DNA of 64,000 nt from Microcoleus sp. FACHB-68 (GTDB taxonomy: Bacteria; Cyanobacteriota; Cyanobacteriia; Cyanobacteriales; Oscillatoriaceae), in the NCBI RefSeq assembly GCF_014695715.1, contig NZ_JACJOT010000009.1, positions 124,001 to 188,000 on the forward strand, given 5' to 3'. Position numbers and translations under genes: made by a program. Positions within the stretch are counted from its first letter, which is position 1, and each line of letters starts with the position of its first letter. The notes beneath the pieces were generated by a model. That model was not told the DNA's origin, made no database searches, and saw nothing but the letters and a program-made list of their open reading frames with translations. This document shows positions 54,007 through 63,793 of this stretch, in pieces.

Positions 54007-55782
54007 TCAAGAAGAAAAAGTGCTTCTTAATCCTGATTCACGTACAGGCGGGTTGATTCGCTCAGTTTTGGTTGCAACAGAGATATCTGGTTCAAAACTT
54101 GAAGCTGCATCCGAAGCTTGAGTGCGCCATAACTGATCAAGCTTGGTTGCCGGCATGGTGAGATATAAAACATCGCCGGCGCTGAGGTATGAGTTGAGTA
54201 AATCCCAACCGTGAGTTGATTGGCAATTGCTTTCAATATATAGGGGTACAAAGTCTGCCGTCATTGCCACATCTCGAACTCGATGCCCGTAAAAAGGATG
54301 ACTGGGTGTAATCAGCGTCGCTAAAGCCACCCAAAGGCTGTCGCCCGTCATTCCATTGCCGAAAATTCTTCCGCCTAAAGCAGCAGCAGCGAAGGAAGGT
54401 GCAGCCAATTCTGTTGGGCTTAATACTGCCTCAAACTCAAAAACTTGTTCCACCATTCGAGCGAATTGAGGGTCTTGATTTCGCACCACCACTGGCAATT
54501 TGCCGGCTAAACTTTTGGCGGTGAGTGCAATCTCTAAATTCCCTGTATCGTCGCTTGTCACCGCGATCAGCGCTTCGGCGTAATCAATATTGGCTGCTTT
54601 CAGTGTGGTCGTTACACTAGCATCCCCTAGAATAACGGGAATTTTCAGGGAACGGGCGGTATTTATAAACCGGCAGTTGGGATCGCGCTCAATCACAACC
54701 ACTTCATGACCACTCATTCTAAGTTGGTCGGCAATTCGCAATCCAACGCCCCCCAAACCACAAATAATGAAGTGACTTCGCTGGGGAATTCGGGTGGCAT
54801 CCCAAACTTGTGTGAATCGAGTTCCTAATACGAAATCATTGAGAAGGGCGTAACAAATTCCAATGATGCCGGCACCGACTAACATCATCACAGCCGTAAA
54901 TAATTTGATGCTTTCTGGTGCGTGTTCTGCAACTTTTTCATTGCCACCGGCACCCGTTATCATCCCTACAGAAAAATAAAGGGCATCGATTGCCGAGGTA
55001 TTGGAATTAACGCAAATATAGGTAATTGTGGCAATTAAAATTGTGACAAGTAGGCTGAGGAGAACCGCCAAAGTTGACCGCGTGTGCTGATGAAATTGTT
55101 GCAAACTGTTAAAAAATTTAGTGACTTTTTGAATCACCGAGTTACGTGCAATCCGCACACGCGGTTGAGAGGCGACGATCAGACGATCTCCTACTTGCAA
55201 TGTTTGCCCATAACTCATTGCAGAAATTAAATCTGTGCGCCCATTCACCGGCAGATAGTAAATCAGCATCCGCGAGCGATTTTCCCACAAATGACTAAGA
55301 TGCCGGCCTAGCCAAGGGTGATTTTCATCGATATATTCTTCATGAATAGGCCATGTTTGGTTAAACAGCCGCAGTTGGCCAATCGCTTGTTTTCCCAATG
55401 CTGCAAACGCGAAAACTGGGGCGGCTAGGGTAGAAACGCTCATGGTGACGTGTTCGCCGACAGTATGATCGAGACGATCGCCCAAACTGGTATTGAATAG
55501 CCGGTTGATAATCCGAATCCGGGGATTGAGTACCCGCGACTGAACCAGAATGGCTAAATTTAAAGCATCGTCAGCGCCGGCAAGCACTAGGGTTTGCGCG
55601 TCCCGAATGCCGGCGGCTAGCAAGGTAGAAGGTTCGCGCAAATCTCCAAAAATGATATCAGCACCTTCATGGATAAGCGGGCGATCGCTGATGCCAACAA
55701 CGTCAGCGCCCTGTTGCCTCAACAAACAGAAAATTTTATAGCCGGTGCGACCAAGACCACAGACAATAATGCGAGGTTTCAT
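54007..55782 (-). CDS. RCK-pore-RCK potassium-channel-like protein
   Basis: A 591-residue protein. N-terminal NAD-binding RCK domain (IIVCGLGRTGYKIFCLL at residue 5), a central two-helix pore region (about 235-310: LLSLLVTILIATITYICVNS, then the pore loop LYFSVGMITGAGGNE, then FTAVMMLVGAGIIGICYALL), and a second RCK domain (HFIICGLGGVGLRIADQLR, about 330-550). The filter position reads TGAGG instead of the potassium-channel TVGYG, so ion selectivity is doubtful. It may be a K+ channel homologue or a sensor. Confidence 0.85.
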   Translation of the reverse strand: MKPRIIVCGLGRTGYKIFCLLRQQGADVVGISDRPLIHEGADIIFGDLREPSTLLAAGIRDAQTLVLAGADDALNLAILVQSRVLNPRIRIINRLFNTSLGDRLDHTVGEHVTMSVSTLAAPVFAFAALGKQAIGQLRLFNQTWPIHEEYIDENHPWLGRHLSHLWENRSRMLIYYLPVNGRTDLISAMSYGQTLQVGDRLIVASQPRVRIARNSVIQKVTKFFNSLQQFHQHTRSTLAVLLSLLVTILIATITYICVNSNTSAIDALYFSVGMITGAGGNEKVAEHAPESIKLFTAVMMLVGAGIIGICYALLNDFVLGTRFTQVWDATRIPQRSHFIICGLGGVGLRIADQLRMSGHEVVVIERDPNCRFINTARSLKIPVILGDASVTTTLKAANIDYAEALIAVTSDDTGNLEIALTAKSLAGKLPVVVRNQDPQFARMVEQVFEFEAVLSPTELAAPSFAAAALGGRIFGNGMTGDSLWVALATLITPSHPFYGHRVRDVAMTADFVPLYIESNCQSTHGWDLLNSYLSAGDVLYLTMPATKLDQLWRTQASDAASSFEPDISVATKTERINPPVRESGLRSTFSS

Positions 55783-55981
55783 TTTGCCAGTTTATTGACA
55801 GACAACTCAACGCTGTCCTGTTGCTGAAACCTTATTCTCAACCAGACTGCGCTGAAGAACTGTAGCTAACAACACCAGCTCATATTTAAATGTTGAGTGG
55901 GAGAATCAGTTGAGCCGGCCTGAAGCGTGTCACAATAATTAACAAACAGTTTGTCAGCAAACCATAACGAGAGTAACAATT

Positions 55982-56209
55982 ATGTGGCGAGTAATGATTC
56001 GATGTTCTGCTGAAGGTTGGCGCAACTCTGCCATTGCCTTTAAGGAAATTGCTGCTAAATATCCTGCAACCTTATTAAGTTCTAAAAAAATGCCCAGTGA
56101 TGAGCGACGCATCATGGAATACAAGCTCGAAAGTGTTAGCGATGTTGAGGAATTTGTAGAAGAATGTATGACTTTAGAAGGTTTCGATGCAATCTTTGAA
56201 TCCCTGTAG
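55982..56209 (+). CDS. small protein of unknown function
   Basis: A 75-residue ORF (MWRVMIRCSAEGWRNSAIAF) with an acidic helical C-terminus (SVSDVEEFVEECMTLEGFDA). An open frame also exists on the opposite strand, but this one has the more natural composition. No family recognised. Confidence 0.5.
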   Translation: MWRVMIRCSAEGWRNSAIAFKEIAAKYPATLLSSKKMPSDERRIMEYKLESVSDVEEFVEECMTLEGFDAIFESL

Positions 56210-56501
56210 CCGGTGAGAGGCAATAACACAGCTCTAAAATCAACGCCCTAAGAAAAAAAAGCCGAATAGAAGAGAATCGATCACCTGTCTCATGAAGTGA
56301 TCACATCGAGTTGAAGCGTACTTTAACCCAGTTGAATGATGCGCTCGCCTAAGTTGCTCGACGTGGCAATTTAGAGCAAACCAATCGAGTCCGCGATCTG
56401 GTGGTTCAGGTAAAACGTGAGATTTACAAGCTGCCGGCAGAGCAGTAAGTGGAGGTTGTGAGGCCAGACGTAACGAATTGCTAAACGTGAAAAGTAGCGA
56501 G
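56210..56501. other. intergenic region without a supported gene
   Basis: About 290 bp. No gene or strong hairpin seen. Confidence 0.4.
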
Positions 56502-59500
56502 TTAGATGCGTCCTAGCGAGATTGAGATGGCCTTCACCAATACATCTGACTCTACAGGCTTTGTAATGTGAGCTTGAAATCCGACCTGAAGTGCCTGCTG
56601 TCGATCAATTTCTGCGGCATAGGCAGTTAACGCAATAGCTGGAATCATTCCACCCTGCTGGAGTGGTCGCGACCGAATTTGCTGGAGCAGCATATAGCCG
56701 TCCATCTGAGCCATTCCAATGTCACTTACCAGCACATCGGGAATCGATTGTTCCAATGCTTGCAATGCTTCTAAGCCAGAAGCAACGGCTATCACCTTTG
56801 CCCCGTTTTGTTCTAACAGAAACGCTTGAAACTCACGGGTATCTGGCTCATCGTCTACCAGTAAAATTTGAATGCCCTCTAGCGGTAGTCCTGCATCTAT
56901 TTTGGTCTCGACAAGTTCAGATACGATCGATGCTGTCTGTTTCATCGCCGGCAATTGCACAATGAAGGTTGCGCCTTGCGCTTCACCCTGGCTCTCGGCT
57001 CGCACGGTTCCCCCATGCATTTCCACAATTTGCCGCGCGATCGCCAACCCTAATCCCAATCCTCCAAACCGGCGGGTGGTTGAACCATCCTCCTGTCGAA
57101 AATACTCAAATAAGTAAGGCAAGAACTGCGGATTAATCCCTTTACCCGTATCGATGACTCGAATTTGAGCCAGTTGATTCAGTTGCCTCAGTTCAACTGT
57201 TACCTGTCCACCAGCAGGGGTGAACTTGACCGCATTACTCAGCAAGTTCCAGACGACCTGCTGTAAACGGGCAGCATCAGCAGAAATCGGCGCAACTGTA
57301 TAGTCAAGATCGAGCTGTAGTCTAATGTGTTTCGCCTCTGCTGCCAAACGCACAGTTTCAATCGCCGCAGAAATGACAAACGTCAAACTAACGGGAGCCG
57401 CTGTTAGCGACAGCTTGCCTTGCATAATGCGGGAGATGTCAAGTAAGTCTTCAATTAGCTGTGTTTGGAGTTTCGCATTTCGTTCGATCGTTTTTAAGGC
57501 TTCGGCTTTGCGGGCTTCATCGAGTTTGCCGGTTTGCAGTAGCTGTGTCCAACCTAAGATCGGGTTCAGGGGTGATCGCAATTCATGAGACAACACGGCT
57601 AAGAATTCGTCCTTGATCCGGTTGGCGTTCTCGGCGACTTCTCGCGCAGTTTTTTCTCGCTGTAAGAGTTGTTCTCGTTCAACTTGGGCGCGTCTGAACT
57701 CTTCAATGTCCGTGCTAGTGCCAAACCACTGCACAATTTGTCCCTGTTCGTCATAAATGGCCATCGCGCGGGAGAGAAACCAACGGTAGGTATTGTCGGC
57801 TTGTTGCATCAGGCGAAATTCAGCTTGGTAGGGCGTTCCCATTGCAAGAGCGGTACTCCACAGTTGCCTTGTTGCTTCAAAGTCATCGGGGTGCATGATT
57901 TGAGTCGCATACTGAATGTCTTGAGTTTGCTCCAGTGTCAGCCCGGTGTAAGTTGTCCATTGCTGGTTCACGTATTGCGTGTTGCCTTGAGCATCGGTAA
58001 TCCAAACCTGTTGCGGCATTGCGTCCGCCAGTTGGCGAAATTGCGCTTCCTGTTGCAGAATCGTGGCTTCAGCTTGCTTGCGCTCGTGGATATCGACAGA
58101 TGCACCAAACCAGCGAATAATCTCACCCGTTTGCGGATCTCGGTAAGGCTCGGCACGCACTAGAAACCAGCGATAGGTTCCTGCCGCTGAGCGAATCCGG
58201 TGTTCGACCGAGAAAATACTGCCGGTGCGTCGCGCTTCGTTAAACGCCTCTATGGTTTGAGTACCGTCTTCCGGGTGAACAAAATTAGCAGCTACCTCTG
58301 TTGCTGTCGCCTGTTCATAAGGAACGCCCGTGTAGTTGCTCCATTGCTTGTTGAAGAATTCAGTTCGCCCCTCCGTATCTGTAATCCAAACGATTTGTGG
58401 CACGGCATCCGCCATCAGCCGAAACCGTTGCTCACTCTGACGCAAGGCGGCTTCAGCACGAGCACGTTCGATCATTGTCCAGATCCGGTTTGCCAGGTCG
58501 CGCATCAACTCAATCTCATCACTGCGCCAGTGGTAGGGTTCCTGATGATAAACGCCCAACGTAAATTTCCATTCGCCGTCTCTGATCAAAGGCACGTTAA
58601 TAAACGAACCAATGTTGAGGGCTGCAAATTGCTGTGGGTTGGCAATGCGCGTATCGGTGAAAACATCCCGAATCACAATGGGGTTTCCAGTTTTGGCGAG
58701 CTGGAAAAATTCCTCTGTCAAAAAGTCTGGCAGCCGATAAACACCCACTAAACTCGACACATTTTCCTGGTGCCAATCTTGTTGGATTGTCGCTTCGTCG
58801 GCTTGCTCATTGATTTCGACGAAGGCACATCTAGACGTTTGAAGATAACGATTCAACTGTTCGCCAACTGTCTGAAGAATTTCATCTACACCATTTGCTT
58901 CGATCAGATTCTGAGTCACCGTAGCAAGAAAGTCGGCGTTTAGCTCTGCCTGTTTGCGTTGGGTGATATCGCTTGCTGCCCCCAGCCATTCAATGATTTC
59001 CTGCTGTGCATTCAACAGTGGAATCGCCCGCGAAAACGCCCAGCCAATCGTCCCATCTAGCTGAATGACTCGGTGTTCTAACTCAAACGTACTTTTGTTA
59101 TGAATAGCAGCAAGGATTGCAGCCCTCAACTGCGGGCGATCCTCGGTCGGAATATACTGTTCGACCCATGTCCCGCTTGGGTTCTCAGTGCTGGCAAGAA
59201 AATCCTTACCATTTAGGTGACGCAACTCGCTCCAATCTGCGCTCATTTTATACACGATGCCTGAACTGGCAGTGACAAATAAGCGGAGTTGTTCTTCTGA
59301 AGATCGCAAGGCTGCTTCTGCCTGCTTACGGTCGTCTTCGATGCGCTTGCGCTCGGTAATATCTTTGAATACGATCGCTACCTTTCGGTCTTCCGGTTTT
59401 CCAGTGCGGCAGGCATAAACATCAAACCATCGTTTCAATGGCGCAGAACGATTCTCGAAGCGAATGGGTTCACCCGTTAAGGCAACTCTGCCGTAGGTTG

Positions 59501-60455
59501 CGATCCAAAAGTCTTCTAGATCTGGCACTAACTGACGCACTGTTTTACCGACGGCTTGTTGCAATCCGGTTTGCTGCTCAAATACTGGATTAATTTCTAA
59601 GAAGCGGTAATCAACTGGCGTGTTGTTCTCATCAAACAATATCTCGGCGATACAAAAACCTTCGTCGATTGACTCAAACAAGGTGCGATATTTTGCTTCC
59701 GACTCGCGCAGGGCAGCTTCAGCATAAGCACGTTCAACGGCTGCCCACGTCTGTTCTGCGGTTTCTTCAACCAGTTTGACCTCGGTTTCCGTCCACTGAC
59801 GCGGCGTGGATTGTTGAGCGGCAAGCAGGGCAACAAATTGATTGTTTTTGATCAGCGGCACATCAATGTGTGCAGCAATATCAATCTCGCGGTATCTCGT
59901 CTTTTCAGCATCCGTATATTTCGGATTATTGGGAATATCGGTTACAACTTGGGTGTCCCCAACCTGATGGTCAGCAGTTAGGTTGCGTCGGTAGTCCTCC
60001 AAGCGGTATCGTCCGCTCAACTGGGCTACACCACTGGTGTAGTTGCAATGAACAATGACCTCCTCACTAGCCGGCACCACTTCGATGTAAATGACACGAC
60101 TTGCCCCTAAAGATTCACCCAAAATGCGAGCGGCGATCACTTGTATCTCTGAAGCATCGGTGAGCGGGCGGAGGGCTTCTGCCAGTTTGACTCGGAACGC
60201 ATTGAGCTGATTTGCCGCCTGTAGGACAGCAGAGTTATCCTGTCGCTCTTGGGCGTCTGGCTGCGTCTGTCCGGGGGATTTGGTTTGATCAAGTTCAGTT
60301 AGTAAAATCTGCACTGCCGTTTTCAGGTCGTCTGACCAGGTTTCGACAGCACCCAATGGCGTTTGCGACCAATCGTGCAATCGCAGCAACGCCCCCAACT
60401 CACCGCCCCCAACAAATAACTTCTCAGCCATTGCCCTAAATTTTTCCGCCCTCAT
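56502..60455 (-). CDS. PAS/GAF hybrid histidine kinase with C-terminal receiver
   Basis: A 1317-residue soluble hybrid kinase. Order: a short N-terminal element (GGGELGALLRLHDWSQTPLG), GAF (about 70-240), PAS (about 245-370), PAS (about 385-500), GAF (about 515-660), PAS (about 675-800), PAS (about 805-930), HisKA with phospho-His957 in AVLSHELRSPLNPILGW, an ATP-binding domain (LSNAVKFTPAGGQVTVEL, GLGLGLAIARQI) and a receiver with phospho-Asp1245 in DVLVSDIGMAQMDGYML. Domain limits are approximate. Likely co-transcribed with the XRE gene upstream (12-bp gap). Signal unknown. Confidence 0.92.
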   Translation of the reverse strand: MRAEKFRAMAEKLFVGGGELGALLRLHDWSQTPLGAVETWSDDLKTAVQILLTELDQTKSPGQTQPDAQERQDNSAVLQAANQLNAFRVKLAEALRPLTDASEIQVIAARILGESLGASRVIYIEVVPASEEVIVHCNYTSGVAQLSGRYRLEDYRRNLTADHQVGDTQVVTDIPNNPKYTDAEKTRYREIDIAAHIDVPLIKNNQFVALLAAQQSTPRQWTETEVKLVEETAEQTWAAVERAYAEAALRESEAKYRTLFESIDEGFCIAEILFDENNTPVDYRFLEINPVFEQQTGLQQAVGKTVRQLVPDLEDFWIATYGRVALTGEPIRFENRSAPLKRWFDVYACRTGKPEDRKVAIVFKDITERKRIEDDRKQAEAALRSSEEQLRLFVTASSGIVYKMSADWSELRHLNGKDFLASTENPSGTWVEQYIPTEDRPQLRAAILAAIHNKSTFELEHRVIQLDGTIGWAFSRAIPLLNAQQEIIEWLGAASDITQRKQAELNADFLATVTQNLIEANGVDEILQTVGEQLNRYLQTSRCAFVEINEQADEATIQQDWHQENVSSLVGVYRLPDFLTEEFFQLAKTGNPIVIRDVFTDTRIANPQQFAALNIGSFINVPLIRDGEWKFTLGVYHQEPYHWRSDEIELMRDLANRIWTMIERARAEAALRQSEQRFRLMADAVPQIVWITDTEGRTEFFNKQWSNYTGVPYEQATATEVAANFVHPEDGTQTIEAFNEARRTGSIFSVEHRIRSAAGTYRWFLVRAEPYRDPQTGEIIRWFGASVDIHERKQAEATILQQEAQFRQLADAMPQQVWITDAQGNTQYVNQQWTTYTGLTLEQTQDIQYATQIMHPDDFEATRQLWSTALAMGTPYQAEFRLMQQADNTYRWFLSRAMAIYDEQGQIVQWFGTSTDIEEFRRAQVEREQLLQREKTAREVAENANRIKDEFLAVLSHELRSPLNPILGWTQLLQTGKLDEARKAEALKTIERNAKLQTQLIEDLLDISRIMQGKLSLTAAPVSLTFVISAAIETVRLAAEAKHIRLQLDLDYTVAPISADAARLQQVVWNLLSNAVKFTPAGGQVTVELRQLNQLAQIRVIDTGKGINPQFLPYLFEYFRQEDGSTTRRFGGLGLGLAIARQIVEMHGGTVRAESQGEAQGATFIVQLPAMKQTASIVSELVETKIDAGLPLEGIQILLVDDEPDTREFQAFLLEQNGAKVIAVASGLEALQALEQSIPDVLVSDIGMAQMDGYMLLQQIRSRPLQQGGMIPAIALTAYAAEIDRQQALQVGFQAHITKPVESDVLVKAISISLGRI

Positions 60456-60467
60456 GCGTTTAGTTCC

Positions 60468-60749
60468 TTATACAAAATACTTCCTTCGCATGGACTGGCA
60501 GCGTTCTCGTACCGTGGCATCACTTGACTCCGATAGCTGATTCAAAAGCACCTCAATTTGCTTAAGAGCTAAAGGAGAGGGAGTTGCATATCCATTTTCC
60601 CAGCGATTAATTGTTGGGAAGGATACCCCAAGGTGAACCGCAAACTTTTCCTGAGTCAGCTTCAGGGTTTGCCGGAGTTCTCGAATCAATTGACCGATGG
60701 CTGGCTGTTCAATACCGACGTATTGCTGATGAAACGCCATAGCTCGCAA
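60468..60749 (-). CDS. XRE-family HTH regulator
   Basis: A 93-residue protein with a Cro/C1-type HTH (QLIRELRQTLKLTQEKFAVH, LGVSFPTINRWENGYATPSP). The gap to the following histidine kinase gene is only 12 bp, so they form an operon; it may control the kinase gene or respond to its signal. Confidence 0.85.
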   Translation of the reverse strand: MRAMAFHQQYVGIEQPAIGQLIRELRQTLKLTQEKFAVHLGVSFPTINRWENGYATPSPLALKQIEVLLNQLSESSDATVRERCQSMRRKYFV

Positions 60750-60817
60750 ACTTTATAAAGCTCTCTATTCATAACTTTGGCTTGTTTTGGCAAAGAAGCA
60801 ATATCCCTCAAGACATA

Positions 60818-60889
60818 AGCCTAAAAGTTATCTGTAAGCATTCAAAGCCAAACGATCAGATTTTGTAGCATATTGTAGTATGCTCGATA
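60818..60889. repeat. copy A of a duplicated segment upstream of the GNAT gene
   Basis: AGCCTAAAAGTTATCTGTAAG and the next 50 bases are nearly identical to 63519-63590 (offset 2701 bp). This is the upstream end of the duplicated GNAT segment. Confidence 0.85.
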
Positions 60890-60922
60890 AAGCTTGCAGA
60901 GTTAACTGGAGTTGATGTGGGA

Positions 60923-61392
60923 ATGCAAATTGAACCATACGACCCTCGCCACCTTGATGCTGTTATTCGTCTTTCGCTTCGGGCATGGACTCCGGTCTTT
61001 GATTCGATTCAGAAGGCGATGAACGCGCTCTGTGTACCAGGCATTCTATCCCAATCATTGGCGTGTGAGCCGGCAAAAAGCTGCCCTTGGATGTGTGTGC
61101 TGCGGAAGACACGAATGTATGGGTTGCTATCAATGCCGGCTCTACTGTGGGCTTTGTCGCCGTGAAACTACACTCAGAGGACAGCATGGGTGAAATCTAC
61201 ATGGTTGCTGTCGATCCAGAGTTTCAAGGTCGCGGTATTGGTAGTGCTTTGATAGAATTCGCTCTGGCTTGGATGAATGATGTTGGGATGTCTATTGCTA
61301 TGGTTGAGACTGGAGGTGATGCCGGTCATGAAATAGCCCGTCACACCTATGAAAAGGTGGGCTTCGAGCTATTCCCTGTCGCCAGTAACTAA
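60923..61392 (+). pseudogene. GNAT acetyltransferase with two frameshifts
   Basis: The N-terminus MQIEPYDPRHLDAVIRLSLR reads in one frame, continues as VYQAFYPNHWRVSRQKAALG in a second frame (shift near 61030), then DVCAAEDTNVWVAINAGSTV in a third (shift near 61088) to IYMVAVDPEFQGRGIGSAL and the stop at 61392. The acetyl-CoA motif QGRGIGSA is intact, but the two indels break the gene unless they are sequencing errors. Restoring two bases would give about 158 residues. Confidence 0.75.
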
Positions 61393-61416
61393 AGTTTAAA
61401 AAGAAGGAGAAAGACT

Positions 61417-62751
61417 ATGAGCAAACAGAAAAACAAACCTTGGGATGAAAAATGGGAAATAGTCAAATCGATTGGGGGCGGCGGACAAGGAGATACTTTT
61501 CTTGTCAAATCTAAAGATTCTACAGTTTTGTCTCAGAGTTTTGTATTAAAAAAACTAAAAAATCAGAATGATGCTGAAAGACGCAAGAGAATGCACAGAG
61601 AGGTTGCTGCGTTAAGTACCCTCGATTGCCCCGGCATCCCGCGATTAATTGAATCAAACTCCGACCAATTTGATTCCGATGTTCCGCTTTACATGGTTGG
61701 TGAATTCATTGAAGGGAAAACACTTTCACAAATCCTAGACCCCGCTCCACGTATGGAGATTGCGGAGGCTGTTAATCTTGTTCTGAAACTTCTAGAGACT
61801 ATACAATACTGTCACAAACTTGGGATTGTACACCGAGATATCAAACCGGACAACATTATTATGCGTCGCGATAACATCGCCGATCCAGTTGTCATAGATT
61901 TTGGCATTTCATTTAATGAATCTGATGCTGACGGGACTATTTTGACAGAGCCTTGGCAGCAGCTCGGAAACAGATTTTTAGCACTTCCCGAGCTTCAGGT
62001 AAACAGCAGTATGCAGCGCGACCCCAGAGCGGATATTACACAATGCTGTGGGATTTTGTTTTTTGCGATCGTCGGCTCACCTCCGGTCACTTTGCTCGAC
62101 CATGAAGGAAGAAAGCCCCATCAAAGACCGGAAAATCAAAAAGCTTTGTTGAAAAGCCCTTCCGATTTACTGGCTAAAGTGAATAGAATTTTTGACAGAG
62201 CATTTGTAACTCACATCGACTACCGCTGGCAATCTATACCCGAGCTACAACAAGCCTTGATAGCTTGCCTTGATACAAATGAGAGCATTCATAATGCCGA
62301 ACAATATATTGCTCAAATCCAAAATAAAGTATCAACTTCATCTGATTATGCCCAACGCCAGTCTTTTAAAAAACTTGCTCAACAGCTCGTTAAGGAGCTT
62401 TTTAACGTAAGTCGAACTGTTGTCGGCGAACTTGGCGAAGGCTTTGGTACAATTCACGATGCAGATGCAATATACTTAAAAAATCGCGGTATTGCTCGGG
62501 TTACAATAGACTGGGCTAAACTAAGGTTCTCGCAAAGTCACGGCATTACCAACGAATTTTTACCCAATAATTTTTTTCCTGAGTTTACAGGATATGCAAC
62601 AGGAAACGAACTCGTTTTGTTGGCAGAGGTAAAGGGAGAGCAAATTGAACTATTAAGGACTCCTTTAAACGGCGACCCTGACTTTACTGCTTTTAGCGAA
62701 CATCTCCGGCTTTTCTATCTTGAAGGAGTGAGAAAATTAATAGGAGCTTGA
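61417..62751 (+). CDS. serine/threonine protein kinase
   Basis: A 444-residue protein. The kinase domain (about 12-290) has the glycine loop SIGGGGQGDTFLVKS, the Lys in FVLKKLK, the catalytic HRDIKPDNIIMRRD with Asp141, and the metal Asp161 in VIDFGISF. The C-terminal 150 residues (about 295-444) have no recognised domain; no membrane helix or PASTA repeat. It is soluble and preceded by AGAAGGAG. It lies between the frameshifted GNAT gene and the toxin-antitoxin pair. Confidence 0.92.
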   Translation: MSKQKNKPWDEKWEIVKSIGGGGQGDTFLVKSKDSTVLSQSFVLKKLKNQNDAERRKRMHREVAALSTLDCPGIPRLIESNSDQFDSDVPLYMVGEFIEGKTLSQILDPAPRMEIAEAVNLVLKLLETIQYCHKLGIVHRDIKPDNIIMRRDNIADPVVIDFGISFNESDADGTILTEPWQQLGNRFLALPELQVNSSMQRDPRADITQCCGILFFAIVGSPPVTLLDHEGRKPHQRPENQKALLKSPSDLLAKVNRIFDRAFVTHIDYRWQSIPELQQALIACLDTNESIHNAEQYIAQIQNKVSTSSDYAQRQSFKKLAQQLVKELFNVSRTVVGELGEGFGTIHDADAIYLKNRGIARVTIDWAKLRFSQSHGITNEFLPNNFFPEFTGYATGNELVLLAEVKGEQIELLRTPLNGDPDFTAFSEHLRLFYLEGVRKLIGA

Positions 62752-62802
62752 ACGACCAAACACTGCGAGAGCGCTCGTTCCTACAATACAATAGTGCTGA
62801 AC

Positions 62803-63144
62803 TTACGCCTCTGGTAACTCCTGTAAAATCTGTTCTACTGTTACTTTCAACGGAGGTAAATTATTCTGTACGATTGCCCAAACTAGGTTTAGCGAGACTC
62901 GGAAATATTCATGCACTACAAGATTTCTAAACGCTACAATTTGCGCCCAAGGCACGGACGAATATCGGCTAGTTAACTCGGGCGATAACGCATTTGTCGC
63001 TTCTCCAATAATTTGCAGGTGATGAACAATCCAAATTTGAATCAATTCTTTGTTATCAAATGCCTGCCTGCCTTGGCTTGCATATCGTTCAATTGCGGCT
63101 ATTGCATCTAATATATCTTGCAGCCGTTCGGCTTCTCGCCTCAT
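62803..63144 (-). CDS. hepT: HepT-like toxin (DUF86)
   Basis: A 113-residue HEPN protein. Seen: the family's RX4-6HXY catalytic pattern in FRNLVVHEYFRV and IVHHLQIIGEAT. It pairs with MntA, overlapping it by 4 bp. HepT is a ribonuclease-like toxin whose activity MntA blocks by adding AMP to the tyrosine of the HXY motif in described systems. Confidence 0.9.
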   Translation of the reverse strand: MRREAERLQDILDAIAAIERYASQGRQAFDNKELIQIWIVHHLQIIGEATNALSPELTSRYSSVPWAQIVAFRNLVVHEYFRVSLNLVWAIVQNNLPPLKVTVEQILQELPEA

Positions 63145-63449
63145 AGTGGTACAGCTTCCTGCAAAACGCGCTCGCGAATGCGTTCTTTCAACATATCCAC
63201 TGTGGCGATATCAACCTTACGATTGAGTAGTTGTTCTAAATCAAGCAATAGCCCACCTGGAAACCAAGGCGTAATTTTTTCTAAATCGTAATCCACTAAC
63301 AAATCAATATCGCTTTCTGGGGTCGCTTCGCCCCGCGCTACTGAACCGAATACGCGTACATTGTAGGCTCCGTGCTTTTGGGCAATGGCTAGAATTTGCG
63401 ATCGCTCATAATACAGTAATTCTTGAATGCCTAATCCTGTTTTGCTCAT
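63141..63449 (-). CDS. mntA: MntA-like nucleotidyltransferase antitoxin
   Basis: A 102-residue minimal nucleotidyltransferase. The GS-x10-D-x-D signature is read as FGSVARGEATPESDIDLLVD. ATG 63449 follows a GGAGG site; a TTG codon precedes it. It overlaps hepT by 4 bp, so this is a standard MntA/HepT toxin-antitoxin operon with the antitoxin first. Confidence 0.9.
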   Translation of the reverse strand: MSKTGLGIQELLYYERSQILAIAQKHGAYNVRVFGSVARGEATPESDIDLLVDYDLEKITPWFPGGLLLDLEQLLNRKVDIATVDMLKERIRERVLQEAVPL

Positions 63450-63518
63450 CAAGCCCTCCTCAACGCCTTAAGATGTTGCTTCCCACACTGGGGTCATTGC
63501 TAGTTAATCAGCGAAAGT

Positions 63519-63793
63519 AGCCTAAAAGTTATCTGTAAGCATTCAAAGCCAAGCTATCAGACTTTGTAGAGTATTGTAGTATGCTCGATATGGTTGCTGT
63601 CGATCCAGATTTTCAAGGTCGCGGCATTGGTAGTGCTTTGATAGAATTCGCTCTGGCTTGGATGAAAGATGCTGGGATGTCTATTGCGATGGTTGAGACT
63701 GGAGGTGATGCCGGTCATGCCCCAGCCCGTCACACCTATGAAAAGGTAGGCTTTGAGCTATTTCCAGTCGCCAGATACTTCAAGAAGCTTTAA
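63519..63793 (+). pseudogene. truncated second copy of the GNAT segment
   Basis: Bases 63519-63590 repeat 60818-60889. The next bases (TGGTTGCTGTCGATCCAG from 63591) match 61202 onward in copy A, so 312 bp of copy A, including the start and most of the N-terminal domain, is missing. The frame from ATG 63581 encodes only the last 70 residues (DPDFQGRGIGSALIEFALAW to the stop at 63793), so it is a non-functional remnant. It is the 3' end of a direct duplication flanking the kinase and hepT/mntA. Confidence 0.8.
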
